From JACCYQ01 sp036675565 (GTDB taxonomy: Bacteria > Bacteroidota > Bacteroidia > Chitinophagales > Chitinophagaceae), in contig JAKFER010000075.1 of assembly GCA_036675565.1 (NCBI GenBank), positions 1-30,596 on the forward strand: a stretch of DNA of 30,596 bases, written 5' to 3'. The position numbers were made by a program, and so were the translations under genes. Below the pieces are notes generated by a model. That model searched no databases and was not told the DNA's origin. It saw only the letters and a program-made list of their open reading frames with translations. Numbering within the stretch: the stretch's first letter is position 1; each line of letters opens with the position of its first letter. Shown here piece by piece: positions 15,875 to 24,185 of the stretch.

Positions 15875-15914
15875 TCAATTAAGCTGCTAATTTTTAATTT
15901 CCCTCTTTCCCCCC

Positions 15915-15922
15915 TATTTTTG
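15915..15922 (+). promoter_or_regulatory. Candidate -7 box of the 56-residue membrane protein gene
   Basis: TATTTTTG followed by CC, 14 bases before the ATG at 15937, with a T-rich stretch 19 bases upstream. It is divergent from the YjbR-family promoter. Confidence 0.5.
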
Positions 15923-15936
15923 CCAAAAAAAATATA

Positions 15937-16107
15937 ATGGCGCAAGAACAATCAGCAAACAGAAAAAAAAATAAATCACTGGCCTGGTTAATCTTTTTTA
16001 TTTCAACCGCAGCTCTGGCATTTGCAATTATTACCCATTGGGAATGGCTTACATTGATCATACCGTTCTGGGTTACTTCGTTTGTGATTGCCATGGATCT
16101 TATGTAA
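15937..16107 (+). CDS. 56-residue two-helix membrane protein
   Basis: A short gene of unknown function. It starts MAQEQSANRKKNKS, a polar and basic cytoplasmic-type tail, then has two hydrophobic helices, LAWLIFFISTAALAFAIIT (about 15-33) and a second about 38-53 including LIIPFWVTSFVIAM. The short link HWEW contains two Trp, a common membrane-interface pattern. By the positive-inside rule the N-terminus would be cytoplasmic. Support for a real gene: a TATTTTTG promoter box 14 bases upstream, ordinary codon use, and a strong hairpin terminator 24 bases after the stop. Confidence 0.7.
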   Translation: MAQEQSANRKKNKSLAWLIFFISTAALAFAIITHWEWLTLIIPFWVTSFVIAMDLM

Positions 16108-16122
16108 TAAACTTCTCCTCAT

Positions 16123-16160
16123 AAAAAAAAATCCATTCAAAATTGAATGGATTTTTTTTG
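16123..16160. terminator. Bidirectional terminator between the 56-residue protein and Pmp3-domain genes
   Basis: ATCCATTCAA (16131-16140) pairs with TTGAATGGAT (16143-16152), flanked by an A-run on the left and a T-run on the right, extending the stem. It can end both convergent transcripts. Confidence 0.85.
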
Positions 16161-16178
16161 TCAAATTCTTACTTCTTA

Positions 16179-16589
16179 TTAAGCATCACCCAGTATCACA
16201 ACCAGGGCATAAATTAAGCCTGGAATGTAAAATAACAAGGTTAATAAAAGTGCGATCCAGAATTTACTGTTGATTTCACCCTGGTGAAGGTAAACAGCCA
16301 AAGGTGGCAGTAAAATAGCAATGATCACCAGCAACAATGTGTTAGTAACCGGTTCTGCATTCATGTTGGACTTTGCCTTTTTCAATTCAGCTTTAACAGA
16401 TTTAATCCTGGCTTTTCTTTCCTTTTTGGATAAGCTCTTGAATTCAGCCACAGCCGCTTTTACAGCAGCCGGATCTGGTTCTGTTGTTGCAGAAACAGGT
16501 GTAGATGTCGGAAGCGAAACAGCGAAGCCTGATGTACCCTGCAGTATGAGCGCCGATACGAGTGATAAAATAAGTACCTTCTTTTTCAT
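16179..16589 (-). CDS. Signal-peptide protein with C-terminal Pmp3/YqaE domain
   Basis: A 136-residue membrane protein. The N-terminus is a signal peptide or helix (LILSLVSALILQGTSGFAVS), then a Thr/Pro/Ala linker, a strongly basic amphipathic segment (KSLSKKERKARIKSVKAELKKAK, residues about 51-73), and a C-terminal Pmp3/YqaE domain with two helices (TLLLVIIAILLPPLAVYL; FWIALLLTLLFYIPGLIYAL). The LPPLAVYL and FYIPGLIYA motifs are the family signatures. Small Pmp3 proteins influence membrane potential and salt tolerance in yeast and plants; the bacterial role is unclear. It follows the 152-residue gene by 43 bases, probably in one operon. Confidence 0.85.
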   Translation of the reverse strand: MKKKVLILSLVSALILQGTSGFAVSLPTSTPVSATTEPDPAAVKAAVAEFKSLSKKERKARIKSVKAELKKAKSNMNAEPVTNTLLLVIIAILLPPLAVYLHQGEINSKFWIALLLTLLFYIPGLIYALVVILGDA

Positions 16590-16632
16590 ATTGGTTGATT
16601 TTGTTTTAAAAGATAAGTGTTTATCCAGATTT

Positions 16633-17091
16633 TTAAAGAATTAATACAAGGAGTATAATAATTGCACCGAAACCAAATCCATACCATGACCATTTAATCT
16701 TTCTTCTGTCCCCAATTAAATAAGCGATGAGCACACCAAAAATGCTCAGCAAAAAACCCAGCAAGAAACCAGCAAAAGAAAAATCCGTTGCATCAATATC
16801 CTGGTTCACCATCTGTACATTCACGGGCTCGCCTTGTTTTATTTGTTTTTTAATTTTGTGTTGTACATATTTTAAACTTAATACCTGGCCAAAACGCATT
16901 TTTTTGCCCGTTACATTTTTATACTCTTTTGGTGTGAGGTTGATGATCTGTTCTATCGTAAATGAAGAAGGAACATGAGTTAATGAAGGTGTTGATTCGA
17001 AATATAACGGAGGTTCAGTAACTGCATGTACAGGAAAGTAAAAAAGAATACTGACCATGCTGATAACAGCATATTTTAAAATTCTTTTCAT
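16633..17091 (-). CDS. Small exported two-helix membrane protein, partner of the Pmp3-domain gene
   Basis: Unrecognised family, 152 residues. A signal peptide (MKRILKYAVISMVSILFYFPVHA) is followed by a polar region with INLTPKEYKNVTGKKM and a Lys-rich stretch (KYVQHKIKKQIKQGEP). Then come two membrane helices (about 105-127 and 135-152) separated by a basic turn GDRRKIKWSW. The LTPKEYK segment resembles LSKKERK of the downstream Pmp3 protein, and both share the order signal peptide, basic helix, two C-terminal helices, so the two may be related or interacting. I infer a shared envelope or stress role only from layout. Confidence 0.75.
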   Translation of the reverse strand: MKRILKYAVISMVSILFYFPVHAVTEPPLYFESTPSLTHVPSSFTIEQIINLTPKEYKNVTGKKMRFGQVLSLKYVQHKIKKQIKQGEPVNVQMVNQDIDATDFSFAGFLLGFLLSIFGVLIAYLIGDRRKIKWSWYGFGFGAIIILLVLIL

Positions 17092-17146
17092 CCCGGAAAA
17101 TTATTTTCGTTTATACTATAAAGTTAAGGGTTGAACATTTTGAAAA

Positions 17147-17178
17147 TAAAAAAACCCGCAATTTTAATTTGCGGGTTT
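17147..17178 (-). terminator. dnaK terminator
   Basis: Stem AAACCCGCAA (17152-17161) with complement 17169-17178 and a 7-base loop, followed in the minus direction by a T-run. It lies 17 bases after the dnaK stop. Confidence 0.92.
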
Positions 17179-17195
17179 ATTGATGAGTTTACTTA

Positions 17196-19109
17196 TTATT
17201 TCACTTCTTCAAATTCTGCATCCGTTACATTGTCACCCGTTGCAGATTCAGCATGTGGCTGACCATCTCCTCCAGGTTGCTGCTGGGCTCCTGTCGCATC
17301 GCCTTGCTGAGATGCTTTATATAATTCTTCACTGGCTGCAGTCCATGCCTTATTCATTTCGGCCATAGCTGCATCAATCTGAGGTATGTCCTGTGATTTG
17401 TGAGCATCTTTCAATTTTTGCAATGCGGCTTCGATAGGTGCTTTTTTATCAGCGGGTATCTTATCGCCATATTCTTTGATCTGCTTCTCTGTTTGAAAGA
17501 TTAAACTATCGGCCTGGTTGATTTTTTCAATTTTTTCCTTGGCTGCTTTATCCGATTCTTCATTAGCCTTTGCTTCGGCTTTCATTTTTTCAACTTCTTC
17601 TTTATTCAAACCACTACCGGCTTCAATGCGAATCTTTTGTTCCTTACCAGTGCCTTTATCTTTTGCAGCAACATGAAGCAAGCCATTGGCATCTATATCA
17701 AAAGTTACTTCAACTTGTGGTACACCACGGGGTGCCGGTGGAATTCCATCCAGGTTAAAGATGCCGAGACTTTTATTGTCTTTTGCTAATCCTCTTTCAC
17801 CTTGCAAAACGTGGATCTGAACACCCGGTTGATTATCACTGGCGGTAGAAAATGTTTCAGATTTTTTGGTTGGAATGGTGGTGTTACTTGGAATTAAAGT
17901 TGTCATCACTCCACCCAATGTTTCAATACCTAAAGAAAGCGGTGTAACATCAAGCAACAACACATCTTTTACTTCCCCTGTTAAAACTGCACCCTGGATT
18001 GCGGCACCTATTGCAACAACTTCATCCGGATTAACACTTTTATTTGGTTTTTTTCCAAAAAATTTCTCTACAATCTCCTGCACTTTTGGAATACGAGTAG
18101 AACCACCTACCAGGATCACTTCATCTACATCGCTGGCTTTCATGTTTGCATCTTTTAATGCCTGTTCACATGGTTTCAGGCAACGGGCAAATAAATTATC
18201 TGCCAGTTGTTCAAATTTTGCCCTGGTCAATTTCTTAACCATATGCTTTGGCACACCATCAATAGCCGTGATATAAGGGAGATTTATTTCTGTTTCTGAA
18301 GAACTGCTTAACTCGACTTTTGCTTTTTCAGAAGCTTCTTTTAAACGCTGTAAAGCCATAGGATCTTTACGCAGGTCAACATTCTCTTCTTTTTTAAATT
18401 CTTCTGCCAGCCAATCCATGATCACTTTATCAAAATCATCACCTCCAAGGTGTGTATCACCGTTAGTTGATTTCACTTCAAATACACCTTCTCCCAATTC
18501 AAGAATGGATATATCGAATGTACCACCACCTAAGTCAAATACCGCGATTTTGGAATCATGATGTTTTTTATCCAGACCATAAGCTAAAGCCGCGGCTGTA
18601 GGTTCATTTACAATACGGCGAACGTTTAAACCGGCAATTTCGCCAGCTTCTTTAGTTGCCTGTCTTTGGGCATCGTTAAAATATGCTGGAACCGTGATTA
18701 CTGCTTCATTTACTTCCTGCCCCAGGTAGTCTTCTGCCGTTTTTTTCATTTTCTGCAAGATCATTGCAGAAATTTCCTGTGGCGTATATAACCTGCCATC
18801 AATGTCAATACGAACGGTATTATTGTCACCTTTTACAATTTTATAACTCCAATGGCTCATCTCCTCTGATACCTCATCATGACGACGACCCATAAAACGC
18901 TTCACACTATTGATGGTGTGAACCGGGTTCGTAATTGCCTGGCGTTTTGCTGGATCACCTACTTTACGCTCACCATTCTTTAAAAAAGCCACTACAGACG
19001 GGGTTGTACGACGTCCTTCATCATTTGCTATAACAACTGGCTCATTACCCTCCATAACGGCAACGCAGCTATTTGTTGTTCCTAAGTCTATTCCTATTAT
19101 TTTTCCCAT
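17196..19109 (-). CDS. dnaK: Molecular chaperone DnaK (Hsp70)
   Basis: ATP-dependent cytoplasmic chaperone. The 637-residue protein is full length, beginning GKIIGIDLGTTNSCVAVMEG. The ATPase domain carries the Hsp70 signatures VFDLGGGTFDISIL and VILVGGSTRIPKVQ; the linker DVLLLDVTPLSLGIET and substrate-binding domain follow, with a Gln/Gly-rich lid tail ending DAEFEEVK. No dnaJ or grpE is next to it. The 173 bases between dnaK and the divergent DUF4403 gene show neither a clear TAnnTTTG box nor a CIRCE-like inverted repeat. Confidence 0.98.
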   Translation of the reverse strand: MGKIIGIDLGTTNSCVAVMEGNEPVVIANDEGRRTTPSVVAFLKNGERKVGDPAKRQAITNPVHTINSVKRFMGRRHDEVSEEMSHWSYKIVKGDNNTVRIDIDGRLYTPQEISAMILQKMKKTAEDYLGQEVNEAVITVPAYFNDAQRQATKEAGEIAGLNVRRIVNEPTAAALAYGLDKKHHDSKIAVFDLGGGTFDISILELGEGVFEVKSTNGDTHLGGDDFDKVIMDWLAEEFKKEENVDLRKDPMALQRLKEASEKAKVELSSSSETEINLPYITAIDGVPKHMVKKLTRAKFEQLADNLFARCLKPCEQALKDANMKASDVDEVILVGGSTRIPKVQEIVEKFFGKKPNKSVNPDEVVAIGAAIQGAVLTGEVKDVLLLDVTPLSLGIETLGGVMTTLIPSNTTIPTKKSETFSTASDNQPGVQIHVLQGERGLAKDNKSLGIFNLDGIPPAPRGVPQVEVTFDIDANGLLHVAAKDKGTGKEQKIRIEAGSGLNKEEVEKMKAEAKANEESDKAAKEKIEKINQADSLIFQTEKQIKEYGDKIPADKKAPIEAALQKLKDAHKSQDIPQIDAAMAEMNKAWTAASEELYKASQQGDATGAQQQPGGDGQPHAESATGDNVTDAEFEEVK

Positions 19110-19282
19110 TATTGAAAAAATTTAATTGTTTCATTAAGTTTTACAATGATTATGCCGTTGACAGCCGAATGAAAAAATGGCAGGGTTTAGCGTGATATGG
19201 TTCCAAAATTCAAATCACATTTTATTATTCACAAAGCTTTTCCTTTCCAGAACTTATTTTTATCACTTAAAGATTTAATGGC

Positions 19283-20710
19283 ATGATGAAAAAACGATGG
19301 CTTTTCCTGGTTCCTTTAATAACATTATTTGCCTGCTCTAAAAAACTGGTACCTGAAAAACCTGTCCTGGGTGAATCGTATTTTAAACTGGATTCGTTAC
19401 CATCTTCTGAGTTTAATATTCCCATCCAGGTAAATCTTCGCCCGGTATATGCGATGGCTGAAAAAAGTATCGATAAGGAATTCAATTCTCCTAACTGGCC
19501 CAATGAATGGATTCAGCCTGATTGTGCAACCAGGTATAAATACAGGTTTCGACGCGGCCCATTGCAATTTCGGGCCTCGGGTTTAAGCCTTGCGCTGGGG
19601 TTTACCGGTAATTACCAAATAATCGGTTCAACCCGGGCTTGCGTTGGTGGCACCATACTTTCACCCTGGACACCACCTTGCAGTTGTGGTTTTGAAGAAG
19701 GTGAACGAAGGGTGAACGTCAGTTTCAATAATTCCATTGCTTTTATGAATGATTATAAAGTAAAATTGAATATTGAAAGAATGGAACCGGTACCAATTGA
19801 TAAATGCAGTATCTGCTTTTGGGGCCAGGATATAACCAAAACGGTTATGAGCAGTTTAAAAGAAGAACTGGACCTGGCAAAGAAAGCTGTTGAAGATTCT
19901 TTTGGAACTGTAGACCTTGCTCCCCGCTTCAGAGAAATCTGGAACCAGCTTAATAAACCCATCAATCTTGCTGGTTTGGGTTGGCTGCAGGTAAATCCAC
20001 AACAGTTCCGGCTTAATAATTTATATGCCCGGAACGATTCACTAAACTTGTTTTTGGGACTTTCTGCGCGACCTGTAATCCGGTTAGATAAACCAGCAGA
20101 AACATCCAAAGCACTGCCCATGCTGGCACCCTTTAAAACAAATACCGGTTTTAATATTTTCCTGGATGCGGTTTTAAATTATGATTCGTTGAGCAACATC
20201 CTTACAACCCAACTAAAAGATCAGCAATATGAATTTGACAAAGGACCGGTTAAAAAAATATTTATTGTAAAAAATATTCAACTCATTGGGCAGGACAATG
20301 AAAAGCTGGTCATTCGCCTGGATTTTGAAGGCTCCGATAAAGGCACCATTTACCTTACTGGAAAACCTGTCTATGATCCAAATGAAAGGATTATGCAGTT
20401 TGCACAACTTGACTTTGATATCCGTACAAAGGATTTATTGGTAAAGTCTGCCGGTTGGTTATTCAATAAAAAAATACTGAATGAGATACAGCAATATTCC
20501 CGTTTTGACCTGGGTTCGCTAATTGATTCCTCTATGATCACCATAAACAAGCAATTGAACAGGGAGATTATGCCAGGAATTAAGAGCTATGGAAAAATGA
20601 ACCAATTGGTTTTGTTGGGGCTTTATCCATTCAAAGACAACCTGGTGATCCGCAGCAACATCAGTGGTGATCTAACGATAAAAGTTGAATCAATCGGCTT
20701 CAGCCTGTGA
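19283..20710 (+). CDS. DUF4403 family lipoprotein
   Basis: A 475-residue predicted lipoprotein with lipobox LFAC (Cys18), so probably outer-membrane anchored. DUF4403 proteins are Bacteroidota/Proteobacteria envelope proteins of unknown function with a beta-rich, possibly lipid-binding fold. Notable are a Cys-rich stretch at about residues 119-136 (RACVGGTILSPWTPPCSCGF) and another Cys pair in DKCSICFWGQD. The ATG at 19283 is followed at once by a second ATG, either of which could serve. Its 3' end overlaps the convergent gtrA-like gene by 21 bases, without a hairpin terminator. Confidence 0.85.
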   Translation: MMKKRWLFLVPLITLFACSKKLVPEKPVLGESYFKLDSLPSSEFNIPIQVNLRPVYAMAEKSIDKEFNSPNWPNEWIQPDCATRYKYRFRRGPLQFRASGLSLALGFTGNYQIIGSTRACVGGTILSPWTPPCSCGFEEGERRVNVSFNNSIAFMNDYKVKLNIERMEPVPIDKCSICFWGQDITKTVMSSLKEELDLAKKAVEDSFGTVDLAPRFREIWNQLNKPINLAGLGWLQVNPQQFRLNNLYARNDSLNLFLGLSARPVIRLDKPAETSKALPMLAPFKTNTGFNIFLDAVLNYDSLSNILTTQLKDQQYEFDKGPVKKIFIVKNIQLIGQDNEKLVIRLDFEGSDKGTIYLTGKPVYDPNERIMQFAQLDFDIRTKDLLVKSAGWLFNKKILNEIQQYSRFDLGSLIDSSMITINKQLNREIMPGIKSYGKMNQLVLLGLYPFKDNLVIRSNISGDLTIKVESIGFSL

Positions 20711-21208
20711 GGTAACTTTGCGAACCCGGAAAGTAAAATGTTTCTGACTCAGGTAGCTGAATGCTACAACAAAAAATGTGGTGATTATTTTAGCGGGAGT
20801 TGGAAATATTCCCATGTATTCAACAAAAAATTTAATGAATATATAATTCAATAATAAACAGGCGAGCACCAGGCTAAAATAGCGAATAAGCTGCACCCGG
20901 CCCCTTAAATTAGATTCAGAAAACACTACATACTTTGATAAAAAGAATCCTAATGGGAAAGTGATTATGAATGAAATTAAAAAGGCGGCAATATGCGGAC
21001 TGATCGCAACAACCGGGGTATAAACGATTTCCTTATTTAAGATAAAATGGAAAGCAATAAAATATAGAAATATATCCAGCATGGTATTACCACCGCCACA
21101 AGCTGCATAACCAAAAGTTTGCCTGTTGAAAAATGGACGAAAAGGTGGGTAAAAAAAATCGATTACCCGGTTAATAAGATTGCTTACCTGTTGGATATTT
21201 TTATTCAT
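20690..21208 (-). CDS. GtrA-like membrane protein
   Basis: GtrA-family proteins are small four-helix membrane proteins, thought to flip or present lipid-linked sugars for cell-surface polysaccharide modification. From ATG 21208 the protein has 172 residues with four hydrophobic segments, starting with TFGYAACGGGNTMLDIFLYF; later helices include ISFIITFPLGFFLSKYVVF. The family fingerprint near helix 3 (FFLSKYVVFSES) and the terminal SQKHFTFR stretch are present. A TTG 12 bases upstream is in frame, but it overlaps the -7 box TATCTTTG (21218-21225 minus), so the ATG is preferred. No polysaccharide gene is adjacent. Confidence 0.83.
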   Translation of the reverse strand: MNKNIQQVSNLINRVIDFFYPPFRPFFNRQTFGYAACGGGNTMLDIFLYFIAFHFILNKEIVYTPVVAISPHIAAFLISFIITFPLGFFLSKYVVFSESNLRGRVQLIRYFSLVLACLLLNYIFIKFFVEYMGIFPTPAKIITTFFVVAFSYLSQKHFTFRVRKVTSQAEAD

Positions 21209-21217
21209 GTAAGCCCG

Positions 21218-21225
21218 CAAAGATA
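21218..21225 (-). promoter_or_regulatory. Candidate -7 box of the gtrA-like gene
   Basis: Minus-strand TATCTTTG followed by CGG, nine bases before the ATG at 21208, implying a leader of only a few bases. Confidence 0.5.
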
Positions 21226-21335
21226 AAAGATGGAATTTAGTAGAAAATATAAAATTGGTCTGTCAAAAAAGAATCGAAATCAATTAAATCACAAGTGATC
21301 TTCTTTTCAAATTCATAGAATTGGAGGTTTAAAGT

Positions 21336-21343
21336 TAAATTCG
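21336..21343 (+). promoter_or_regulatory. Candidate -7 box of argS
   Basis: TAAATTCG followed by C, a TAnnTTyG variant, 21 bases before the argS ATG. No TTG stands at 19 bases upstream. Confidence 0.4.
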
Positions 21344-21364
21344 CACCCAAAATAAAAACATTAC

Positions 21365-23143
21365 ATGTCGCTTGTAAACCAGGTAAAGCCTTTATTTCTT
21401 TCCGCGCTTCAAAACCTATATGGTCAGTCGTTCACTGAAAATGAGCTGACCATCAACAACACCAAACCAGAATTTGAAGGTGATTATACGCTGGTTTTAT
21501 TTTCATTTATCAAATCTCTAAAAAAATCACCTGATCAACTGGGAAAAGAAATAGGCGATTATCTCTTAAAGTCACACCCGGAATTATTTACCGGTTACAA
21601 CCTGATAAAAGGTTTTCTCAATTTTTCAATAGCTGATAATTTCTGGATTCAAACTGTTGCCGATAATTATGCTGACACTACTTTTGGAACGCAATCGCCC
21701 AATAATAAAAAAGTGGTGGTGGAATATTCATCACCTAATACCAATAAACCTTTACACCTGGGGCACCTGCGCAATATTTTTTTAGGATGGAGTGTGGCCG
21801 AAATATTAAAAGCTACCGGTCATGACACGGTGAAAACAAGTATCGTCAACGACCGGGGTATTCACATTTGTAAAAGCATGCTTGCCTGGCAATTATTTGC
21901 CGATGGAAAAACGCCTGCAGATGTAAATATGAAAGGTGATCATTTTGTGGGAGAATATTATGTAAAGTTTAATGAAGAATATAAAAAACAAGTTGAGAAT
22001 TTAATAGCAACAGGAAAATCGAAAGAAGACGCGGAAAAAAATGCGCCCATCCTGCTGGCCACACAACAAATGTTGGTTAATTGGGAAAATGGGAAGCCGG
22101 ACGTTATGGATCTCTGGCAAAAAATGAACAGTTGGGTATATGCCGGTTTTGAAGCAACCTATAATAGGATTGGGAATGATTTTGATAAAACCTATTATGA
22201 AAGCAATACTTACCTGCTGGGCAAAAAATTTGTTGAAGAAGGATTGCAAAAAGGAGTCTTATTTAAAAAAGAAGATGGCAGCGTATGGATCGACCTGACC
22301 AATGAGGGCCTGGATGAAAAACTGGTCTTGCGCAAGGATGGCACTTCAGTATATATTACACAGGATCTTGGTTTGGCACAACAGAAATACGAGGATTACC
22401 AATATGATGACAGCATTTATGTAATTGGTGATGAACAGAACTATCACATGAAAGTGCTAAAGATCATCATGCAAAAATTACAAGCCCCTTATGCTGATGG
22501 TATTCATCATTTAAGTTATGGCATGGTTGAATTGCCCAGTGGCAGAATGAAAAGTCGCGAAGGCACAGTGGTTGATGCTGATGACCTGATGGACGAAATG
22601 GTAAAAATCGCTGCCGAACATACAGAAGCCTCCGGAAAAGTAAAAGACTTTACGAATGACGAATTAAAAGATCTGTATGAGATCATCGGGTTGGGTGCAT
22701 TGAAATTCTTTTTATTAAGAGTGGATCCAAAAAAGAAAATGGTTTTCAACCCGGAAGAGTCCATCGACTTTCACGGTTTCACCGGGCCTTTTGTACAATA
22801 CACACATGCACGCATCAAATCAATATTAAGAAAACAAATGCCCGACAGCGGCTATATCTTACCGTTAACAGGTTTATTACCAGAGGAAAAAGAACTGATC
22901 ATTTTATTGGAACAGTACCCTGTCATTTTAAACCAGGCTGCAGAAGAATACAACCCGGGATCGTTAGCGATTTATGCATTTACAGTGGCCAAAACATTCA
23001 ATTCATTTTATACCAATCTTTCGGTGATGAATGCCGAATCAGAAGAAAAAAAACAATTGCGTTTGCGGCTATGTATGATGACAGCCAATGTGATTGCCTC
23101 ATCCATGAAACTATTGGGCATCCGGGTGCCGGAAAGAATGTAA
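21365..23143 (+). CDS. argS: Arginyl-tRNA synthetase
   Basis: Class I aminoacyl-tRNA synthetase charging tRNA-Arg. The 592 residues show the class signature HLGH at 131-134 within SSPNTNKPLHLGHLRN, the KMSKS-equivalent MKSREGT at 395-401 and the C-terminal anticodon-binding DALR domain (FVQYTHARIKSILRK onward). The N-terminal additional domain that touches the tRNA D-loop fills roughly residues 1-110. It lacks the canonical KMSK lysine pattern, which is usual in ArgS. It stands alone, divergent from the gtrA-like gene. Confidence 0.98.
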   Translation: MSLVNQVKPLFLSALQNLYGQSFTENELTINNTKPEFEGDYTLVLFSFIKSLKKSPDQLGKEIGDYLLKSHPELFTGYNLIKGFLNFSIADNFWIQTVADNYADTTFGTQSPNNKKVVVEYSSPNTNKPLHLGHLRNIFLGWSVAEILKATGHDTVKTSIVNDRGIHICKSMLAWQLFADGKTPADVNMKGDHFVGEYYVKFNEEYKKQVENLIATGKSKEDAEKNAPILLATQQMLVNWENGKPDVMDLWQKMNSWVYAGFEATYNRIGNDFDKTYYESNTYLLGKKFVEEGLQKGVLFKKEDGSVWIDLTNEGLDEKLVLRKDGTSVYITQDLGLAQQKYEDYQYDDSIYVIGDEQNYHMKVLKIIMQKLQAPYADGIHHLSYGMVELPSGRMKSREGTVVDADDLMDEMVKIAAEHTEASGKVKDFTNDELKDLYEIIGLGALKFFLLRVDPKKKMVFNPEESIDFHGFTGPFVQYTHARIKSILRKQMPDSGYILPLTGLLPEEKELIILLEQYPVILNQAAEEYNPGSLAIYAFTVAKTFNSFYTNLSVMNAESEEKKQLRLRLCMMTANVIASSMKLLGIRVPERM

Positions 23144-23144
23144 T

Positions 23145-23444
23145 TTATTGGGTGTGAATGGAAAGTTTTTTTGCCATGTCACTCGTTAAAGGATTAGCTG
23201 ATATCCCATAACCATTTACTAAAACACCTTTTTTGCCATCATTGGATTTAATGCCATAAACTATTGCTGAATCAGCAGGATCTGACATGCCTTCAAACCG
23301 ATGAATTTCTACGATTTCGAAATCATCGGGATTATATTTATTACCGCTGCAGATAAGGCAGTTTTCCTCCAGGTTAAAATCGAGTGTATAACCTCTATCC
23401 CTTAATCCGTTTGTTGCTGCGGATACCGTATCGTAAGTATGCAT
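23145..23444 (-). CDS. Small conserved Bacteroidota protein (about 100 residues)
   Basis: A 99-residue cytoplasmic-type protein beginning MHTYDTVSAATNGLRDRGYTLDF. I recognise the family from similar Bacteroidota proteins with LRxRGY near the start, a Cys pair (CLIC, residues 29-32), a Glu/Asp-rich middle with HRFEGMSDPADSAIVYGI, and a terminal GVLVNGYGISANPL. Databases sometimes label it phosphoribosylpyrophosphate synthetase, which the length and motifs do not support: no PRPP-binding loop is visible. It ends two bases from the argS stop, convergent. Function unknown. Confidence 0.8.
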   Translation of the reverse strand: MHTYDTVSAATNGLRDRGYTLDFNLEENCLICSGNKYNPDDFEIVEIHRFEGMSDPADSAIVYGIKSNDGKKGVLVNGYGISANPLTSDMAKKLSIHTQ

Positions 23445-23528
23445 ATTTTTTGATTTGAGTGTTCGTGATTTAAAATCAATTCTCTTAAAGATATTTTATT
23501 TAGTTAAACAGAATGATTGATAGTTGGT

Positions 23529-24017
23529 TTAATACACCAGGTTATATGTTTGTTTGATTACTCCCATAACAAACACGCTTTGCACATTACCAACATTTTC
23601 CACCTGGCTTAGTTTATTCACATGAAAATCATAGTAATCGTCCATGTTGGATGCCACAACTTTCAGCATAAAATCAAATTCACCAGAAATAGTCAGGCAT
23701 TCAATAACCTCATTCATTACCAAAATACTTTTGATGAATTTATCGCCAGCATTTTTACTGTGTTGCCGTAAGGAAACATAACAAATGACCATTAAACCCT
23801 TCCCTACTTTTGCTGCATTTAAAATCGTGATGTATTGTTTGATAACGCCATTCTGCTCCATCCGGCGAATACGCTCATGGACAGGCGTAGTACTCAGATG
23901 TACCTGTTCAGAAATTTCCTTGATCGTGATCCGGGCATTTTGCTGTAATAATTTGAGTATGGCCAGGTCCATTGCATCCAGCACAGGCATTTGTTCTTTA
24001 ACAACCGATTTTGCCAT
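23529..24017 (-). CDS. Lrp/AsnC family transcriptional regulator
   Basis: A 162-residue feast/famine regulator. An N-terminal winged helix-turn-helix spans about residues 16-60 (DLAILKLLQQNARITIKEIS, then VHLSTTPVHERIRRMEQNGVI). The C-terminal RAM domain runs about 70-155, with GLMVICYVSLRQHS and the GEFDFMLKVVA strand that shapes the effector pocket. It is divergent from ahcY, and repeated AAAGTGAA words lie in the 24050-24240 stretch, so it may control ahcY or itself; that link is inference. The effector (an amino acid, perhaps methionine-related) is unknown. Confidence 0.92.
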   Translation of the reverse strand: MAKSVVKEQMPVLDAMDLAILKLLQQNARITIKEISEQVHLSTTPVHERIRRMEQNGVIKQYITILNAAKVGKGLMVICYVSLRQHSKNAGDKFIKSILVMNEVIECLTISGEFDFMLKVVASNMDDYYDFHVNKLSQVENVGNVQSVFVMGVIKQTYNLVY

Positions 24018-24107
24018 GGGTAAACTGTATTATTTCCTGCAAAATAAGCTAAAAAGTGAATTATATCCTGATTATCCACAATGGCCCAGAATTTTATCCT
24101 GATAAAT

Positions 24108-24115
24108 TACCTTTG
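24108..24115 (+). promoter_or_regulatory. Candidate -7 box of ahcY
   Basis: TACCTTTG followed by CC, about 70 bases before the ahcY start, leaving a leader of some 65 bases rich in AAACTTTAA repeats. No -33 TTG stands at 19 bases. Confidence 0.5.
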
Positions 24116-24185
24116 CCATTGGAAAACTTTAAAGTGAAAAAGTCAAAACTTTACAACTCTAAACACTAAACTTTAAACTTAAATA

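Noticed and set aside
17866..18276. 136-residue plus-strand frame inside dnaK
   Set aside because: It overlaps the conserved ATPase domain of DnaK and has low-complexity Ser/Thr content; a shadow frame.
23145..23444. Phosphoribosylpyrophosphate synthetase label for the 99-residue protein
   Set aside because: Far too short and without a PRPP-binding loop or ribose-phosphate motifs; I call it a conserved protein of unknown function.
24116..24185. SAH-type riboswitch in the ahcY leader
   Set aside because: The leader is AT-rich with AAACTTTAA repeats and shows no GC-rich stems of the kind expected for a SAH riboswitch.
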